Assembly: GCA_028751875.1 (NCBI GenBank)
Contig: CM054141.1
Coordinates: 49,703,516-49,767,515 of the forward strand
DNA: 64,000 nucleotides
Direction of reading: 5' to 3'
From: Rapana venosa
Taxonomy: Eukaryota; Mollusca; Gastropoda; Neogastropoda; Muricidae
The position numbers and the translations under genes were made by a program. Positions 37,545-49,245 of this stretch are shown here, one piece after another; position 1 is the stretch's first letter, and every line of letters starts with the position of its first letter. The notes beneath the pieces were generated by a model, which had not been told where the DNA came from, did not search any database, and saw only the letters and a program-made list of their open reading frames with translations.

Positions 37545-38107
37545 GTCTGAAATTCAAGATGGAACGATGTCAAAAATAGCAGTCTCATAAAATCATTTTA
37601 ATCACTATCAAAATAAATGCTTACAAAATTTCTATTTAAAAAAACACAAAAAACCAACTGAAATTGAAAAAAAAACAAAAAAACCCCCCAAATACAACAT
37701 TCTTTCACTAGTTTCACTTTCAGAGACAATACATGTATGTCTATGTTACTTAGGTTATTTTCTTGTTACCTAGAAGGGAAATGGTTGCAGGGGGTGAGAA
37801 GAAGGGCATGATGGGTCATTAATCAATTATGAAGAATGATTACTATTAAATATCTTTTTAAAGAATTAATGATGTCACATGAACTGTATAAACATGCAAA
37901 ATTATATATAATGTATGCATAATAGTTTGCATAATCTGGTGTGTGTGCGTGTGCGGGTGTATGAATGCATGTGTGTGCACATGTTTCAAATGTTGTATTT
38001 GTGATAGCTCTGCACTGGAGGAAAATGCTAACTTCTATCCAATATTATCATTATTATTTATTCACAACTGAAGACACACCCATAAACATAGACTACAGAG
38101 TCACAAA

Positions 38108-38135
38108 CCCCCCCCCCCCCCCCCCCCCCCCCCCC
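38108..38135. repeat. Poly-C tract, 28 bp
   Basis: An uninterrupted C run followed directly by CA repeats. Confidence 0.95.
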
Positions 38136-38724
38136 ACACACACACATACTCGCACACACAGCCATGTACACACACAGCCATACACCCACCCAAACCCACA
38201 CACTGTGCACAGCCAAACAGGCAGCATTTTCCCAGGTAATCAACACATCCTACAACTACACTTTAACCCAATAAATCACTAACTTAGTAACTAGGAAAAA
38301 TATCCATGGTGTAAACAGACACAAGAGAGAAGTTGCGGAAGAGACCAACAGCTACTCCACACATCCTAGCTTCTTTGGGAGAGAGAATGAGAACAATAAT
38401 AGCACTAACAATATAAGCTGCAAGAGTGTCACTATAGTATAGGCTGCTCTCTCTCCAACGACCAACAAGAGGGCTATAATAGCATAAAATAAGCTGTGAA
38501 GCTAAGTTCTCTATAAACAGTCTACACTCTACTGCCATAAGCTCTCTCTCCTATTAGTATTACCAACAAGTGTGATCAATAACCAAGCTCAATGAAGCTG
38601 GCTGTTCACACGTTTCCCCAAAGGCCCTCAAGCGGCAGTATGGATGACACAAATTGACTAACAATGGTCGATAATGGTGTATGTGTCAGCTTGGGACATA
38701 GTATGATTGGGTTTTTCCTTGTGG

Positions 38725-38728
<4 letters not shown>

Positions 38729-38777
<49 letters not shown>
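38729..38777. repeat. (TG)n microsatellite
   Basis: About 49 bp of TG. Confidence 0.96.
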
Positions 38778-38780
<3 letters not shown>

Positions 38781-41208
38781 TAAACTATTGCTACTGAACC
38801 ATGAAAACACTATGGTTCAGTGACTAGTCAGTAGTTGTATACTGACTACTGTGTAAACAACTTAACAAGTTTACATGATTTTATAGTCTAAGAGTAAGAC
38901 CACAGAAAAGAAAGAGCCTTGCTGAGTATCCTTTACTCGCCTAAATATTTCATTCTGAGAAAAATGTTGTGAAACGGCATTCTTTGAACCCAAAAGGGAG
39001 GGGGGAGGGGGGAGGAACCAAAACAAACCAAAAACCCAACAAAACATTCTTAAAAAACAACAACAAACAACCAACCCACTATTCTTCTAGATGATGCAAC
39101 TGCTGCAGTTTGACTTGTAAGTTGTGCTGTGGTTAATTATAACTTTTAAAATTGAATTTGTAAGCATTTAATTAAAAATCAGCCAGCCAGCCACACACGT
39201 ATACACACACAGTGACACACACACACTGCTTGTGCTCAGTAATGTGAATATGAACAACCCCTCCCCCTTTCACCTATTCCAAATGTCTACAGGTATGTCT
39301 AACATATACTAGCCTACAAAATAGATATGACTGTAAATCTATAAAAATTGATTGATTACATTTATTAAAAAGCTTTGAAATCAACAACACTAAAAAGTTC
39401 TCTTTTTTTCTCCAAAGAGATTAGAATTACAAGTGTAGGGATTTATTACATCTATACCACCATCTCAGCAATATATCAGAAATAAAAGAATGATGTCTTG
39501 ATGTCTCCCCAAAATGAAGAAAACACATGAGTGATACATATAAGTAAGCATGCATATGTGCATGCGTGCATGCGTGTGAGTGCATGCAGTTTGGAATTAT
39601 ATAATGAAAACATTTGAGCCAGGACAAGTGTGCTTAGATCTGTACAGTATTCATGAGCGTGTTAAGTACTGCACACAGGCAAATAAACTTTGAATAAAAG
39701 CATACTATCTAACTTATCAAGCTGTCCAAGGACTTCTCTATCGGTCCACTAGCTAACAGAACAAGCTTTGGCAAAGTGTGATGAAAAGTTCTGGGATGAG
39801 TTTATCAAAGGAATATCTGTGCTGGAAAGTCATAGCAGATAAGGCAAGCAGCCCCCCCCCCCCCTCCTCATACCCCTAATAACAACAAACATGAATTTAA
39901 ACAAGCAAACAAATTCAACCATGTACACAAAGTTTGCTCTTGTGTGCAACTCAAGAAAAATTTACCTAGGTTAAAAAGATATATTTTCAGGGCTTAAAAA
40001 GCGGGTAGGACAGGAGGGGAAAGGGGTGAAGGGCTGTAGAATACAGGTTTGAACTTAAAAGAAATTTTTTTTTTAATTAAAAAGCTTCCTTTGCCTTTGG
40101 AACCCCCCCCATCCCCCACCCCATCTTTCAATGTGTATATATATTCACAACTGAGCGATGCACTGAGAATAAAACAATGGTTATGATTGTGTGCTAAATC
40201 TCAAGTTACACTGCAGATACCTTTCAAAATTTTGTGAAAAAACCCGGACTAATCATTAATTGGAAAAAACAAACAAACAACCCCCCTCTCAAACACCAAA
40301 CCAGAAAACCAACTGCTCAAGGACACAAGTAAAATGAATCAGTAAGACGGAATAAAGTTCAAGAAGGAAATCATATGTTTTTTTTAGATGTGATGCTGGT
40401 GTGACAGGTAAGATGAAAGGCCTGAGGCTGACTTGACGACAGCTCACGACTAATTGACAGGTAAATCTTACCTACCATGTTTGGCAACAGCTTCTGACTG
40501 ACAGGTAAAGCTCATCAGCCATATTCTGTAACAGCTCCTTAATCATAATTCATATGGAGACTGCATCAAATTCTCGGCATATGTTTCTCCTACAGCACTT
40601 TATTAAAATAGTAGCACTGCATTCCTTGCTAATTAAATTACCTGAGTCCACTCTGCATTTCAATAACACACAGAGGGTTTTAGTACCGCAGTGGCTCAGT
40701 CAGCAACACTTGGTGATTCATATTTCAGTAATTCTTTAAAATGAAATCTCCTTCACGCTTTGTCAGGATCAGGATGCATTCATGAATTTAAGTCTAAGTT
40801 AAGTGCTCTAACTCTAAGTCAGTGTGAGTGTGCAACATACTCTGTGTCAGTGCGTGCGTGCATGCGTGTGTGTGTGTGTGCGCACATGTGATGAGAAAGA
40901 ATGACTGATTAAATGAGAGAGAGGATGAAATCATTACAGTTAGATTAGAATAATTTATTAAAATTAACAAAAAACAAACAAAAAACCCAAAACAATAACA
41001 AAAAAATAACACACCAACAAACAAAAACACCCCTCCCCCCCCCCCCCCAAATTTTTTTTTTTTTTTTTTTTTTTACAGGAAAACCAACCAACCCCTGATT
41101 ACTACAGTATTAGATATCCATTTTCTCAAGATTCTGAGAAAAAAGTTGATCATAATGTGACAACAACACTGTCAGCAAGATTCTGCAGACTACCACTCAG
41201 TTACTTAC

Positions 41209-41397
41209 CAACATCTGTTCAAAGCGTTCTTTGACTTCATAGTCACCAATGGAATCCACATCCAGTGTGTCAGGAAATGGGTCTCCATTGTAGCCCTGTC
41301 CAAACTGTTCCTCTGTCCCAGACTGTCTTGCAGCATAAGAGGTGCTTTTATGCTTCTTCTCCTTGCCAAGACGGAAACCTGCCCCCACCTTGTCCAG
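41209..41397 (-). CDS. DIAPH: Formin exon 2: N-terminal segment, residues 13-75
   Basis: Encodes 63 residues in phase 0: LDKVGAGFRLGKEKKHKSTS, then an acidic stretch with GDPFPDTLDVDSIGDYEV, ending KERFEQML. The C-terminal FEQML matches DIAPH1 LVLFEQMLLDMN, so the GTPase-binding region starts here. Acceptor TTCTACAG, donor GTAAGT. A later Met in the exon is not the start because exon 1 joins in frame. Confidence 0.94.
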
Positions 41398-41519
41398 CTG
41401 TAGAATAACAAACAGAAAAAAAATTCAGTTAGCAGTAACTGTCAGTTAGCAGTAACTGGTCACTACAGCAGTCAGAACTGTAGAACATACAGTTGACCTG
41501 ACTGAGTTGCCAGGCCATT

Positions 41520-41690
41520 GCACTAATGTTCAGGCAGTGTGCTGTAGGCAGATGACCAGTGGAACCTATCCCTCTTCATGCCAGCAGGCAGGGTGCATGT
41601 TAAATCCTGTAAACACTGACATCCATCCCACCACACCATAGTTGGCCTACTCTTCTACAAAAGGTGGCTGGGATGAGGTTCTAATAAAGT
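41520..41690 (-). repeat. Dispersed repeat family D fragment
   Basis: GGCAGGGTGCATGTTAAA and TCTTCTACAAAAGGTGGCTG resemble GGCAGGGTGCACGCTAAAG and TCTTCTACAAAAAGGGAGAT at 51280-51395 in the same order. Confidence 0.5.
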
Positions 41691-44216
41691 AATATTAATA
41701 AATCAATTTATACACGGTACAGTGCAATGTGTTCTATACCTGTTTCTCTGCACACAGGACTTCAGTCCTCAATTTAGACTAATCATACTCATCCTATAGT
41801 CTTATTCAAAGGACTTTTGAAGTCCTGTGCAGAAATCAAATGACATTAACTCCTGGGGAAATATCCCATGATTCAGTCATTAAACAGCTTCAAGAGCTTG
41901 TCTGGAAGTGCAAAGAATAAGTACTTTCAGAACTTTACAAATTACAGGTGATGAAACTTACTTAGTTACTAAGTGTTAGTGTGGTACTGACATTAAGTTG
42001 ATTAACTCAGTTTGTTTTAGTGAGCTCGTGCCCAAATCATACAACCAGAAACTGAGAAAACAGATTAAATCTACTATAAATAAGGAACTACAAGTTCTAG
42101 CTGGCAAGATTTTCCATCACAGCATCAGTCAGCCAGCCCACCTGGTGATGGGGAGGGGGAAGAGGGGGACCTTTCACTGGATGGTGGGACTGAGTAGGGT
42201 GTCCCTCCATCTTTTAATAATTATTTCATTTACGACCCCACCCTCCACAGTTTCAAACTAGGAGTATGAGTCCTCTGTATTACTCAATTTACTGTATGAA
42301 GTAATGAACACAGATAAATTTATATTCTACTCCACCATTTGCACCATGAAATAAAAACTTTCCACAGAGCTTTTTTTGATAAAATTTTGTATACAGTTTG
42401 TAAATTTACATGTTTCATACAAATTTGTGCTCCAGTTTTGTGCTCCAGTTTTGTTTCTTTGTTAATTTTAGTCTTTATGAGTTTATCTCTTACGTTCCCA
42501 GCATATACTGAATTCAAATAATTTCACCGTATTCCAGTCTTGGGAGGTAATATTACTAATAGTAATAATCTATGAATAATATACCCAGATGGCAGATGGC
42601 ATGTTTCATCTGGTGATTGATCTTGAGACTTGATGAGCAGTTGATGAAAAAAAAATCTTTATAAAAAGTGTACCTACCTTTTTTTCTCCTTAAAAAGCAG
42701 TTTGCACAAATCTTTTTCATGAACAGTTTTACAATTAACATTCATGAAATTTCCTTGATTTTGCATGTGAGAGCTGTGACATAAATAGTCTGCAACATGC
42801 TGGACTAAGTACTTTAATCTCCATCTACTAGATCTAGATTAAAAAAAATAAAAATAAGGGTTCACAGTAGTCCATACCTTTAATTAACAGACATCTTCAC
42901 CATTTTTTTCTTTATAAAATGAATAAATCAATAGAGTTCCCCAATTTTTTGCACTCCTCTCCTCTCAGTTTACCCCTCCCTCTCTTCCATCTGCCAATTT
43001 TTTCTGGCAATGCTTGTTTTAAACATTGAATCAAATGAAAAGTAACAGTTTAACACTTTGCACAATGCCAAGTTAGATCACCTTTAACACTGAGCACTAT
43101 GAAAACAACTCTGAGTCTGATGCAGAAGCAAGCAGTAAAGATACACAGATCTTATGTAATTTTAAATTTTAAAATTGAACAGAAAGTGAATTGTACTATT
43201 TGTAGCATAAAAAAAATTGGGGAGTCTAAATTGGGGAGTCTGTCTCACACCCACTGACTCAGCGTCTGTCAAGTTCAACTTTCGTTCAGGAGTGGGCACT
43301 TAAGACTTTAGTTTTTACAGTAAATTAAACAATGGTTACATACTAACATAGTGATTTGGCTGTTTCAGTGTTTGCTCCTGATGAGCAAATTTATACTATT
43401 ATACTTATATTAATATTAGTATTACATTTATAAATTACATGTAATGAAAGACCTAGATCATTCCCTAAAAGTTGTAAAACTCTCAAAACTATAAAAGACA
43501 GACTATCATATACCATAATCTATACCTGCATGAATTAAAGCTTGCTCAGGCCTGAGCTTTGTTTCATTAGTATTTTACTTTCAGAAGGATTTCTTTTTCC
43601 AATAAAATAATTACACACTACACCTCTACAGATCTGATCAGTTAAAAACTTCACAATGATGACTTGATCAGTAAACACAAATTGTAAGTTTAAGACTATA
43701 ACTATAAGACTAGAGCGAAGGAATCAGACTTCCTTAGATTAAGTTAGAACTTTAAGTTAGTGTTACTGTTAGCTTCATGTCCATGATCAAGATTATAAAC
43801 AGATCTAGATCTGCGGGCAGCAAACAAGCAGATTTTCATTGTTTTATGATTGTTGGATATTTCTGTGGATCTGTACAACTATTAATATTATCAGTATCCC
43901 TTTGTGGATCAAATAACATCATATAAAAACATACATGCCATGCCATCCCAGGAGGCTCAGAAATAGAAACATTTAGATGTGCATATTTGATATCCTATAC
44001 TGGCTATAGTTGGTATACTTTTGAGTTTTTACTTGAATTCAAGGGTTTACACTGTTGGGTGTTTACTTTAATCTTTCCTGTTAAAAACTTGTATTCATGA
44101 ACTAAAGTGGAAAAAAAAAGTCTTCATCATTGTTTGTGTTGCTTTCCTTTTTTGTTTTACACTCCTAGTGATGTCAGTATGATTGTTTCCCTTCATTTTC
44201 ACAATGTGATAAATGA

Positions 44217-44334
44217 CCCCCCCCCCCCCCCCCCCCCCTCCTCTCTCTCACTGACACAGTGACACACACAAACAGTGAAACACACACTGTGATGTGCGTT
44301 TTGATTGCCCTTTACTCTTTACTTCAAAAATGTG

Positions 44335-44375
<41 letters not shown>

Positions 44376-44401
44376 ACGAGCGCCTGCGTGCATGTGTGTG
44401 T

Positions 44402-44440
<39 letters not shown>
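44217..44440. repeat. Poly-C (22 bp) and (TG)n microsatellites
   Basis: C run at 44217-44238, then TG repeats at 44336-44438 broken by CACGAGCGCCTGCG. Confidence 0.95.
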
Positions 44441-44441
<1 letters not shown>

Positions 44442-44737
44442 CACTAAATACAGACGATGCCAAGGAGCTAAATATAATGTTCTACTGACAATATCATATG
44501 TTTATTATCATACGTCATAAGTCATTTGAAATCAATAAATGCCTCTTTGAGTTTAGTCTTTAAAACACAATAGATGACATCAATTGCCAAACATGATTAT
44601 AATTTATAGAGCAAACGGATTTAATATATTATATTATATTCCATCTCCAAGTAACTTTAACCAGACTTGAGACTATACCAATACCAGTTGTTATTTAGTG
44701 AGATAGATAGTAACTAGATTACGATAAATTTACTTAC

Positions 44738-44773
44738 GAGGCTGTTCCGCTTGTCACCTTTCCTCTTGTCCAT
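44738..44773 (-). CDS. DIAPH: Formin exon 1: start codon, residues 1-12
   Basis: The 36-nt coding part reads MDKRKGDKRNSL and ends at GTAAGT. The start is supported by in-frame joining to exon 2, the basic composition typical of the formin N-terminus, and its place at the edge of the shared promoter. The upstream codons in this frame were not followed to a stop, so a slightly earlier ATG remains possible. Confidence 0.82.
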
Positions 44774-45330
44774 GCTTATGGAATTGTATGTTACCGCCCC
44801 AACCCGTCTTTATTTGTTCTGCACATGTGTTGACAGACGACAGCACTTGAAACAGGAATCACTCGCTCCACGATTAGTGTCTGCTTTCAGTTCAGCAGAC
44901 ACACGCACACACCCAACCAATCGAAGAACAAATTCACAGAAATATCTTAATCCAAAGAAAAGTACTCCGTATATTTTCAAATCTGTCGGAAAATGTACCA
45001 GAAGAAAAGTTCATTCATCAAATCGAGGAATATCCTTTCCACTTCCCAGTTTAGTCATCCCTTTTCCGCCATTTTACATACTCGACATTAGGTCAGAGGT
45101 TGTCCAATCAGATAAATGTTAACAACTGGGTGGCACCTGTGATATACTTTGATTGCAAATGATCTAGTGAAGTAACTATGACACTAATGGGATGTTAAAC
45201 AACAACACTCAGCTGTTTGATCATCTTTCATTGAGTTACTTTACTCTTTGATTTTTATCCCCCAAAAATTGTTTGCTGCGGGCTTATATTTTAGAACCAA
45301 TCAAACAGAACATAACAGACATTTGGAAAG
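44774..45330. promoter_or_regulatory. Bidirectional promoter between DIAPH and TDRD3
   Basis: 557 bp separate the two start codons, so this stretch must contain both 5' UTRs and promoters. Visible motifs are CCAAT at 44917, 45104 and 45297, and CCGCCATTTT at 45066-45075, which on the minus strand is AAAATGGCGG, a YY1-type element often placed just downstream of transcription starts. No TATA box stands out. It lacks microsatellites, unlike its surroundings. Confidence 0.75.
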
Positions 45331-45362
45331 ATGGCTGACGATGAACTGGCGAGACGGGGATG
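45331..45362 (+). CDS. TDRD3: TDRD3 exon 1: start codon, residues 1-11
   Basis: Encodes MADDELARRG plus two bases of Trp11, ending at donor GTATGT. The start context is AAAG-ATG-G. The Trp continues in exon 2 as GWHLTSEG, matching human GWCLTEEG. Confidence 0.9.
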
Positions 45363-45539
45363 GTATGTAACAAAACGTGTCTAACCAGTTAATCGTGGTG
45401 TCAGAACATGCGATTGCATTCTGTTGCTATGGAATGTTCATTTTGAATGAACTTATTTTGGGGCTTCCCTGTATTTGAGGTGTTTTGTTTCCATCATACT
45501 AATGCAAAAGAAGAATGTTGGCGTCTGCAATTTTGTTTA

Positions 45540-45709
45540 CCCCCCCCCCCCCCCCCCCCCCTCACTCTCAGTGCATAAAATATTTTCCCAACCACAGGCA
45601 TGCTTTCTGCATCGTAGAGAGAGAGAGAGAGGATGATGGAATTGGGAAGAAGGTAAGGGTATCGATGACAACAGCACACCCTCACTCACACACACACACA
45701 GTGCCGCAG

Positions 45710-45740
<31 letters not shown>

Positions 45741-45814
45741 CTCTCTTTTCTTCGTCCTCTCTCTCTCTCTCTCTCTCCCCCCCCCCCTCTCCCCCCCCCC
45801 CCCCCCCCCCCCCC
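45540..45814. repeat. Poly-C and (CT)n tracts
   Basis: C runs at 45540-45561 and 45791-45814 with CT repeats at 45709-45778. The Pro/Ser/Leu open frames across it are artefacts. Confidence 0.95.
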
Positions 45815-45867
45815 TTGTTTCTAATGTGAGAATGTATAAGTGTTGGGTTATTATTAAGATGTATCCC

Positions 45868-45970
45868 TAGGGTCGGGGACTGGATGTAAAAAAGCACATG
45901 AGTGCTTATTCATTAATACCATTATCCTCAAAATAAAAGAATTTGTCATTGTCATTGTCTCTCTCTCTCT
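45868..45970 (+). repeat. SINE family B 3' tail
   Basis: GTCGGGGACTGGATGTAAAA, AGCACATGAGTGCTTATTC, CATTATCCTC and AAAATAAAAG, followed by GTCATT and CT repeats, form the end of a family B copy. Confidence 0.75.
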
Positions 45971-45975
45971 CTCCT

Positions 45976-46560
45976 AACAAAATGGTGTATGGTGATTTGG
46001 GACATTACCCCCTGTATGTAAATTCTTATATAAATTCACTAAGATACTGGTTTAATAAAATTGTTAGCTATGGAACAACACAGACTTCCACGTAGAGCTT
46101 ATGAAATGTTACTGAGTCTAGATGAAAAGGGAAAAGACTTGCAGTGTTGGGTTTCACAGATAAGAAAAATTCTGTGTATCAGGATTTAATGCAGTGTGGC
46201 TGCATCAGGGTGTTGGCCACATGAAAACTTTTCTCAATATGTTCAAACAGCGTCCTATTAGTATATTTATGCAGGAATGGTCTGGAGCGATAAGAGACAG
46301 AGATACCATATATAATACACTATACAGGCAATACCGATCATGATACAAAACAGTGTTTGAGAGGGAGAAATATCTTAAGACTACTGATGTATAGTGCTTT
46401 AGAGGTGCATTTGCACAGATTGTATTTGGCGTTCTACCCCTTAACAATAACATGCATCGCTATAGTGAATCGCGTCAAAGAAAATCAATGTGTCCCTTTT
46501 GCACATCTCGAATTGAAAATAAGATGCATTTTCAGATTTTCTGTATTTATAAATGCCATG
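45976..46560 (+). pseudogene. Non-LTR retrotransposon remnant, C-terminal part of the reverse-transcriptase ORF
   Basis: Conceptual translation across a frameshift gives GDLGHYPLYVNSYINSLRYW, then RLPRRAYEMLLSLDEKGK, GFNAVWLHQGVGHM and finally CPFC followed about ten residues later by HFQIFC, a C-C-H-C zinc-knuckle-like end known from non-LTR element polyproteins. At least one frameshift (about 46185) and two in-frame stops are present, so it is dead. It aligns block by block with the remnant at 54815. It is cut at its 3' end by a SINE A copy. The clade (Jockey, CR1 or other) cannot be decided from this part. Confidence 0.8.
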
Positions 46561-46574
46561 TGTATTCAGATATA

Positions 46575-46880
46575 TATATACCGCTTTAAGTCACAGTAAA
46601 TTCTTCTGCCTGAATTTCGGGCTGCTCTCCCCGGGCAGAGCACGTCACCTCAAAAACCGCACCTTCCATCAGTTTTTTTCTTTTTTCTTTTTCTGTCTGC
46701 AACTGTATTTTTTCATTATCAGAGTGACTTTTTTCTACAGAATTTCGCCAGGGACAACTCTCTTGTTGCCATGGGTTCTTTTATGTGTGCTGAATAATTA
46801 TATGTAACATACGAGACCTCGGTTTATAGTCCCATCCAAAAGACTAGCACCCAGACCACCACTCATGGTCCTTCATACTC
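46575..46880 (-). mobile_element. SINE family A copy
   Basis: In minus orientation with GGGCTGCTCTCCCCGGGCAG, CGCCAGGGACAACTCTCTTG, GTTCTTTTATGTGTGCTGAA, ACGAGACCTCGGTTTATAGT and CACCCAGACCACCACTCATG in the same order as 12480-12790. The 5' tRNA head is missing. Confidence 0.85.
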
Positions 46881-48597
46881 AACAAACAAACACACACACA
46901 CCTTGTCTTTGTATGCCCCCTGGCCCTGGGTGTGAATCAAATTATGTCATCTTCCAGATCTTGTTTCAAATTCGCTGCTTGCACATAATCTTGACTACTT
47001 GAGCAAACTACTTCCTTCATTAGCCCAAGTTCTTAAAGTGTTTACTTTGAAAGATTCGTTTAGTACTCTTTTATGTTTTGATATACTGTCATTATCATTG
47101 CTTAAATCAGAGATTGTTTTAGTGGCTCAGCACAACAACTACAGACTACTGACTAGGCATGGTTATTATTAATTTATTATCAGACTGATTCTGGCAAGTA
47201 TTGGTAGTTTTGTTAAATACATTACATGGTTTACATAAGGGTTTATATAATATATATTGCCAGTATCACTCTGTCCTTTTATTTTGGGTTGTTTTTGTTG
47301 TTGGTTTTTGTTGTTGTTGTTTTTTTTACTTTGTATTCACTTTCATCTCAAAGTATTGATATTATTAGTATTATTCTAAGTTCTACTTTTTGGGAGCATA
47401 TATATATAATTATATATCAATGTTACTATTAGTGTTGTTTAAATTCAAGTATGGTGTCCAGTGGTATGTAACTTGTAAGGTTGTGTCACATTGGTTATAC
47501 ACAAGGTGGTTTTTTTTGGGTCGGACGTTTCATATACGATATAGTTCAAATATGTTTTCTGTCAATGAAACTTGGACACCGGATATTGGTGCTGTCTAAC
47601 GGCATTGCAAACAAAACATGATTCTGGTGATATCATTTCCTCTAAAAAGATTCAGGTAAATTTCAGAAGGAACAAAATTAATGACAGTGTAATGGCAGCA
47701 TCAAAGGGATACCAAAAACTATAGTAAAAGGATAAATGTCATATCAAAAGAGTCCCATGCCATATGTAATCTTGATAATTATGTCTTTTTATTGCCAAAA
47801 TATAGGTTGTTCATATCTTTTTTTAAAAAATGTTTCTGAATCTCAAGAAATAGTGTTCAGTTGGTGTCTATGCTACACACGAGATGTTGGCTGGTGATGT
47901 AATGTTATGCCCTGATACAGTGATAGTGGTATACCACTTACCTGATTCCTCCCTGATATTTGTGTATATATTTTGAAATACCTGACACAAATTTACCTTC
48001 TTCATTAATAAAATTAATACAAACTCATTCCAAAATATCAATTCTGATTTTTGAGCAGTCATGATCACAAAACAGACCAGGATTTGAACATGAGGGTGAC
48101 CCACAAGTTCCCTGTGGGCTTCTCAACTTGACAATGCAACATGACAAGCCCGGTAGTGGTAGTGGCTGGGGCAAAAAGATAAAGTTAGATCTATGACTAT
48201 GAGTGGCTTGGGAACAGCAGGACAGGCACCTCACAGAAGATGAGCAGGAAACAAACAAAAACAAAGCACACACAAAACAATTAAACAAAACAAAGAAAGA
48301 AAAATAAGAAAGAAAAATCTGCTCTAACAAGGAAAAACTTCAAACATGAGTGATGAAACACAATGCTTACTCATGAATATTACTGGGTTTTTCTTTGTTT
48401 TGTTGTTGGGTTGTTGTTGTTTTTACTACATACATATGATTTATATTGTAAATGAAATTTACGGAACAGAAAAGGTTATGGGGCTACCCAGCTGGGTTTT
48501 TTTGTTTGGTTTTGGTATTTTGGTTTTTTTGTTTGTCAGTTTGTTTGTTTGGTGGTGTGTTTGTTTTTAGATCAGCATTAAAAAAAAAATTAATTGT

Positions 48598-48680
48598 ATT
48601 CTTTTATATCGAGGATAATGGAATAAGCACTTATGTGCTTTAAAAAATTTTTTTTTTTACATCCAGTCCCCGTGTGATGA
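48598..48680 (-). repeat. SINE family B 3' tail fragment
   Basis: CGAGGATAATGGAATAAGCA, CTTATGTGCTTT and ACATCCAGTCCCCGTGTG are the reverse complement of the family B tail. Confidence 0.75.
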
Positions 48681-48944
48681 AATAAGAAATTGTATTATAC
48701 TGAATCTGTTAACTAGTACTTCCATTTTTTATATAATGGTGTTTGAGGTTGATTTTTTAATGATTGTTTTTAATGTATATATAGTGTAAGTTTAGTCAGT
48801 TACTGGTTGGAAAAAATTCAAGCTGTCACTGTAGTCAGTGTAATGACACTGATACCAGTGAGAGCAACTCTGTAGAATTAAAAAGTTGTTTTGCAACCTG
48901 AGTCTGTTCCTCTTTTCTTTACAAGTTTGTTTCAAATACATGTG

Positions 48945-48949
<5 letters not shown>

Positions 48950-49008
<59 letters not shown>
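48950..49008. repeat. (CT)n microsatellite
   Basis: About 58 bp of CT. Confidence 0.96.
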
Positions 49009-49011
<3 letters not shown>

Positions 49012-49105
49012 TTGTCTTAGAATTAGATATATCATCATCATCTGTTCATCATCATCAGCAGCAGCATTCTATGTAAGTAACAGGGAGTAAGTGAGTGAGT
49101 GAATT

Positions 49106-49245
49106 TGTGTGTGTGTGTGTGTGTGTGAGTGAGTGAGTGAGTGTGTGTGTGTGTGTATGTGTGTGTGTGTGTGTGTGTACACACATATATACATGTGTGT
49201 GTGTGTTGTGTATGTGTGTGTACACATGTGTGAGTATGTGTGTGT
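49106..49245. repeat. (TG)n microsatellite, interrupted
   Basis: TG blocks separated by GAGTGAGTGAG, a TACACACATATATACATG palindrome-like patch and TTG variants. Confidence 0.93.

Larger units (their letters stand above)
31026..41208 (-). other. DIAPH: Formin intron 2 (10.2 kb)
   Basis: The longest formin intron seen here. It contains an internal duplication with CTGATG(C/T)TCCTGTTAAT blocks (31060-31150 and 31195-31320), a SINE B fragment (31390-31500), a SINE C fragment (33843-33940), poly-G/C tracts at 32562, 35275 and 38108, GA at 37456-37539, TG at 38729-38777 and other small repeats. The stretches 32100-32540, 32820-33430, 34000-34700, 35400-36370, 38140-38700, 39080-39900 and 40050-40780 show nothing I recognise. 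No nested exon was supported. Confidence 0.8.
41398..44737 (-). other. DIAPH: Formin intron 1 (3.3 kb)
   Basis: A family D-like repeat fragment at 41520-41690 and CA/C tracts at 44217-44440. The section 41750-44150 is AT-rich and almost free of microsatellites, with several CTAGATC/AGATCTAG motifs (for example 42827, 43450, 43802). First introns often hold regulatory DNA; nothing specific can be named here. Confidence 0.75.
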
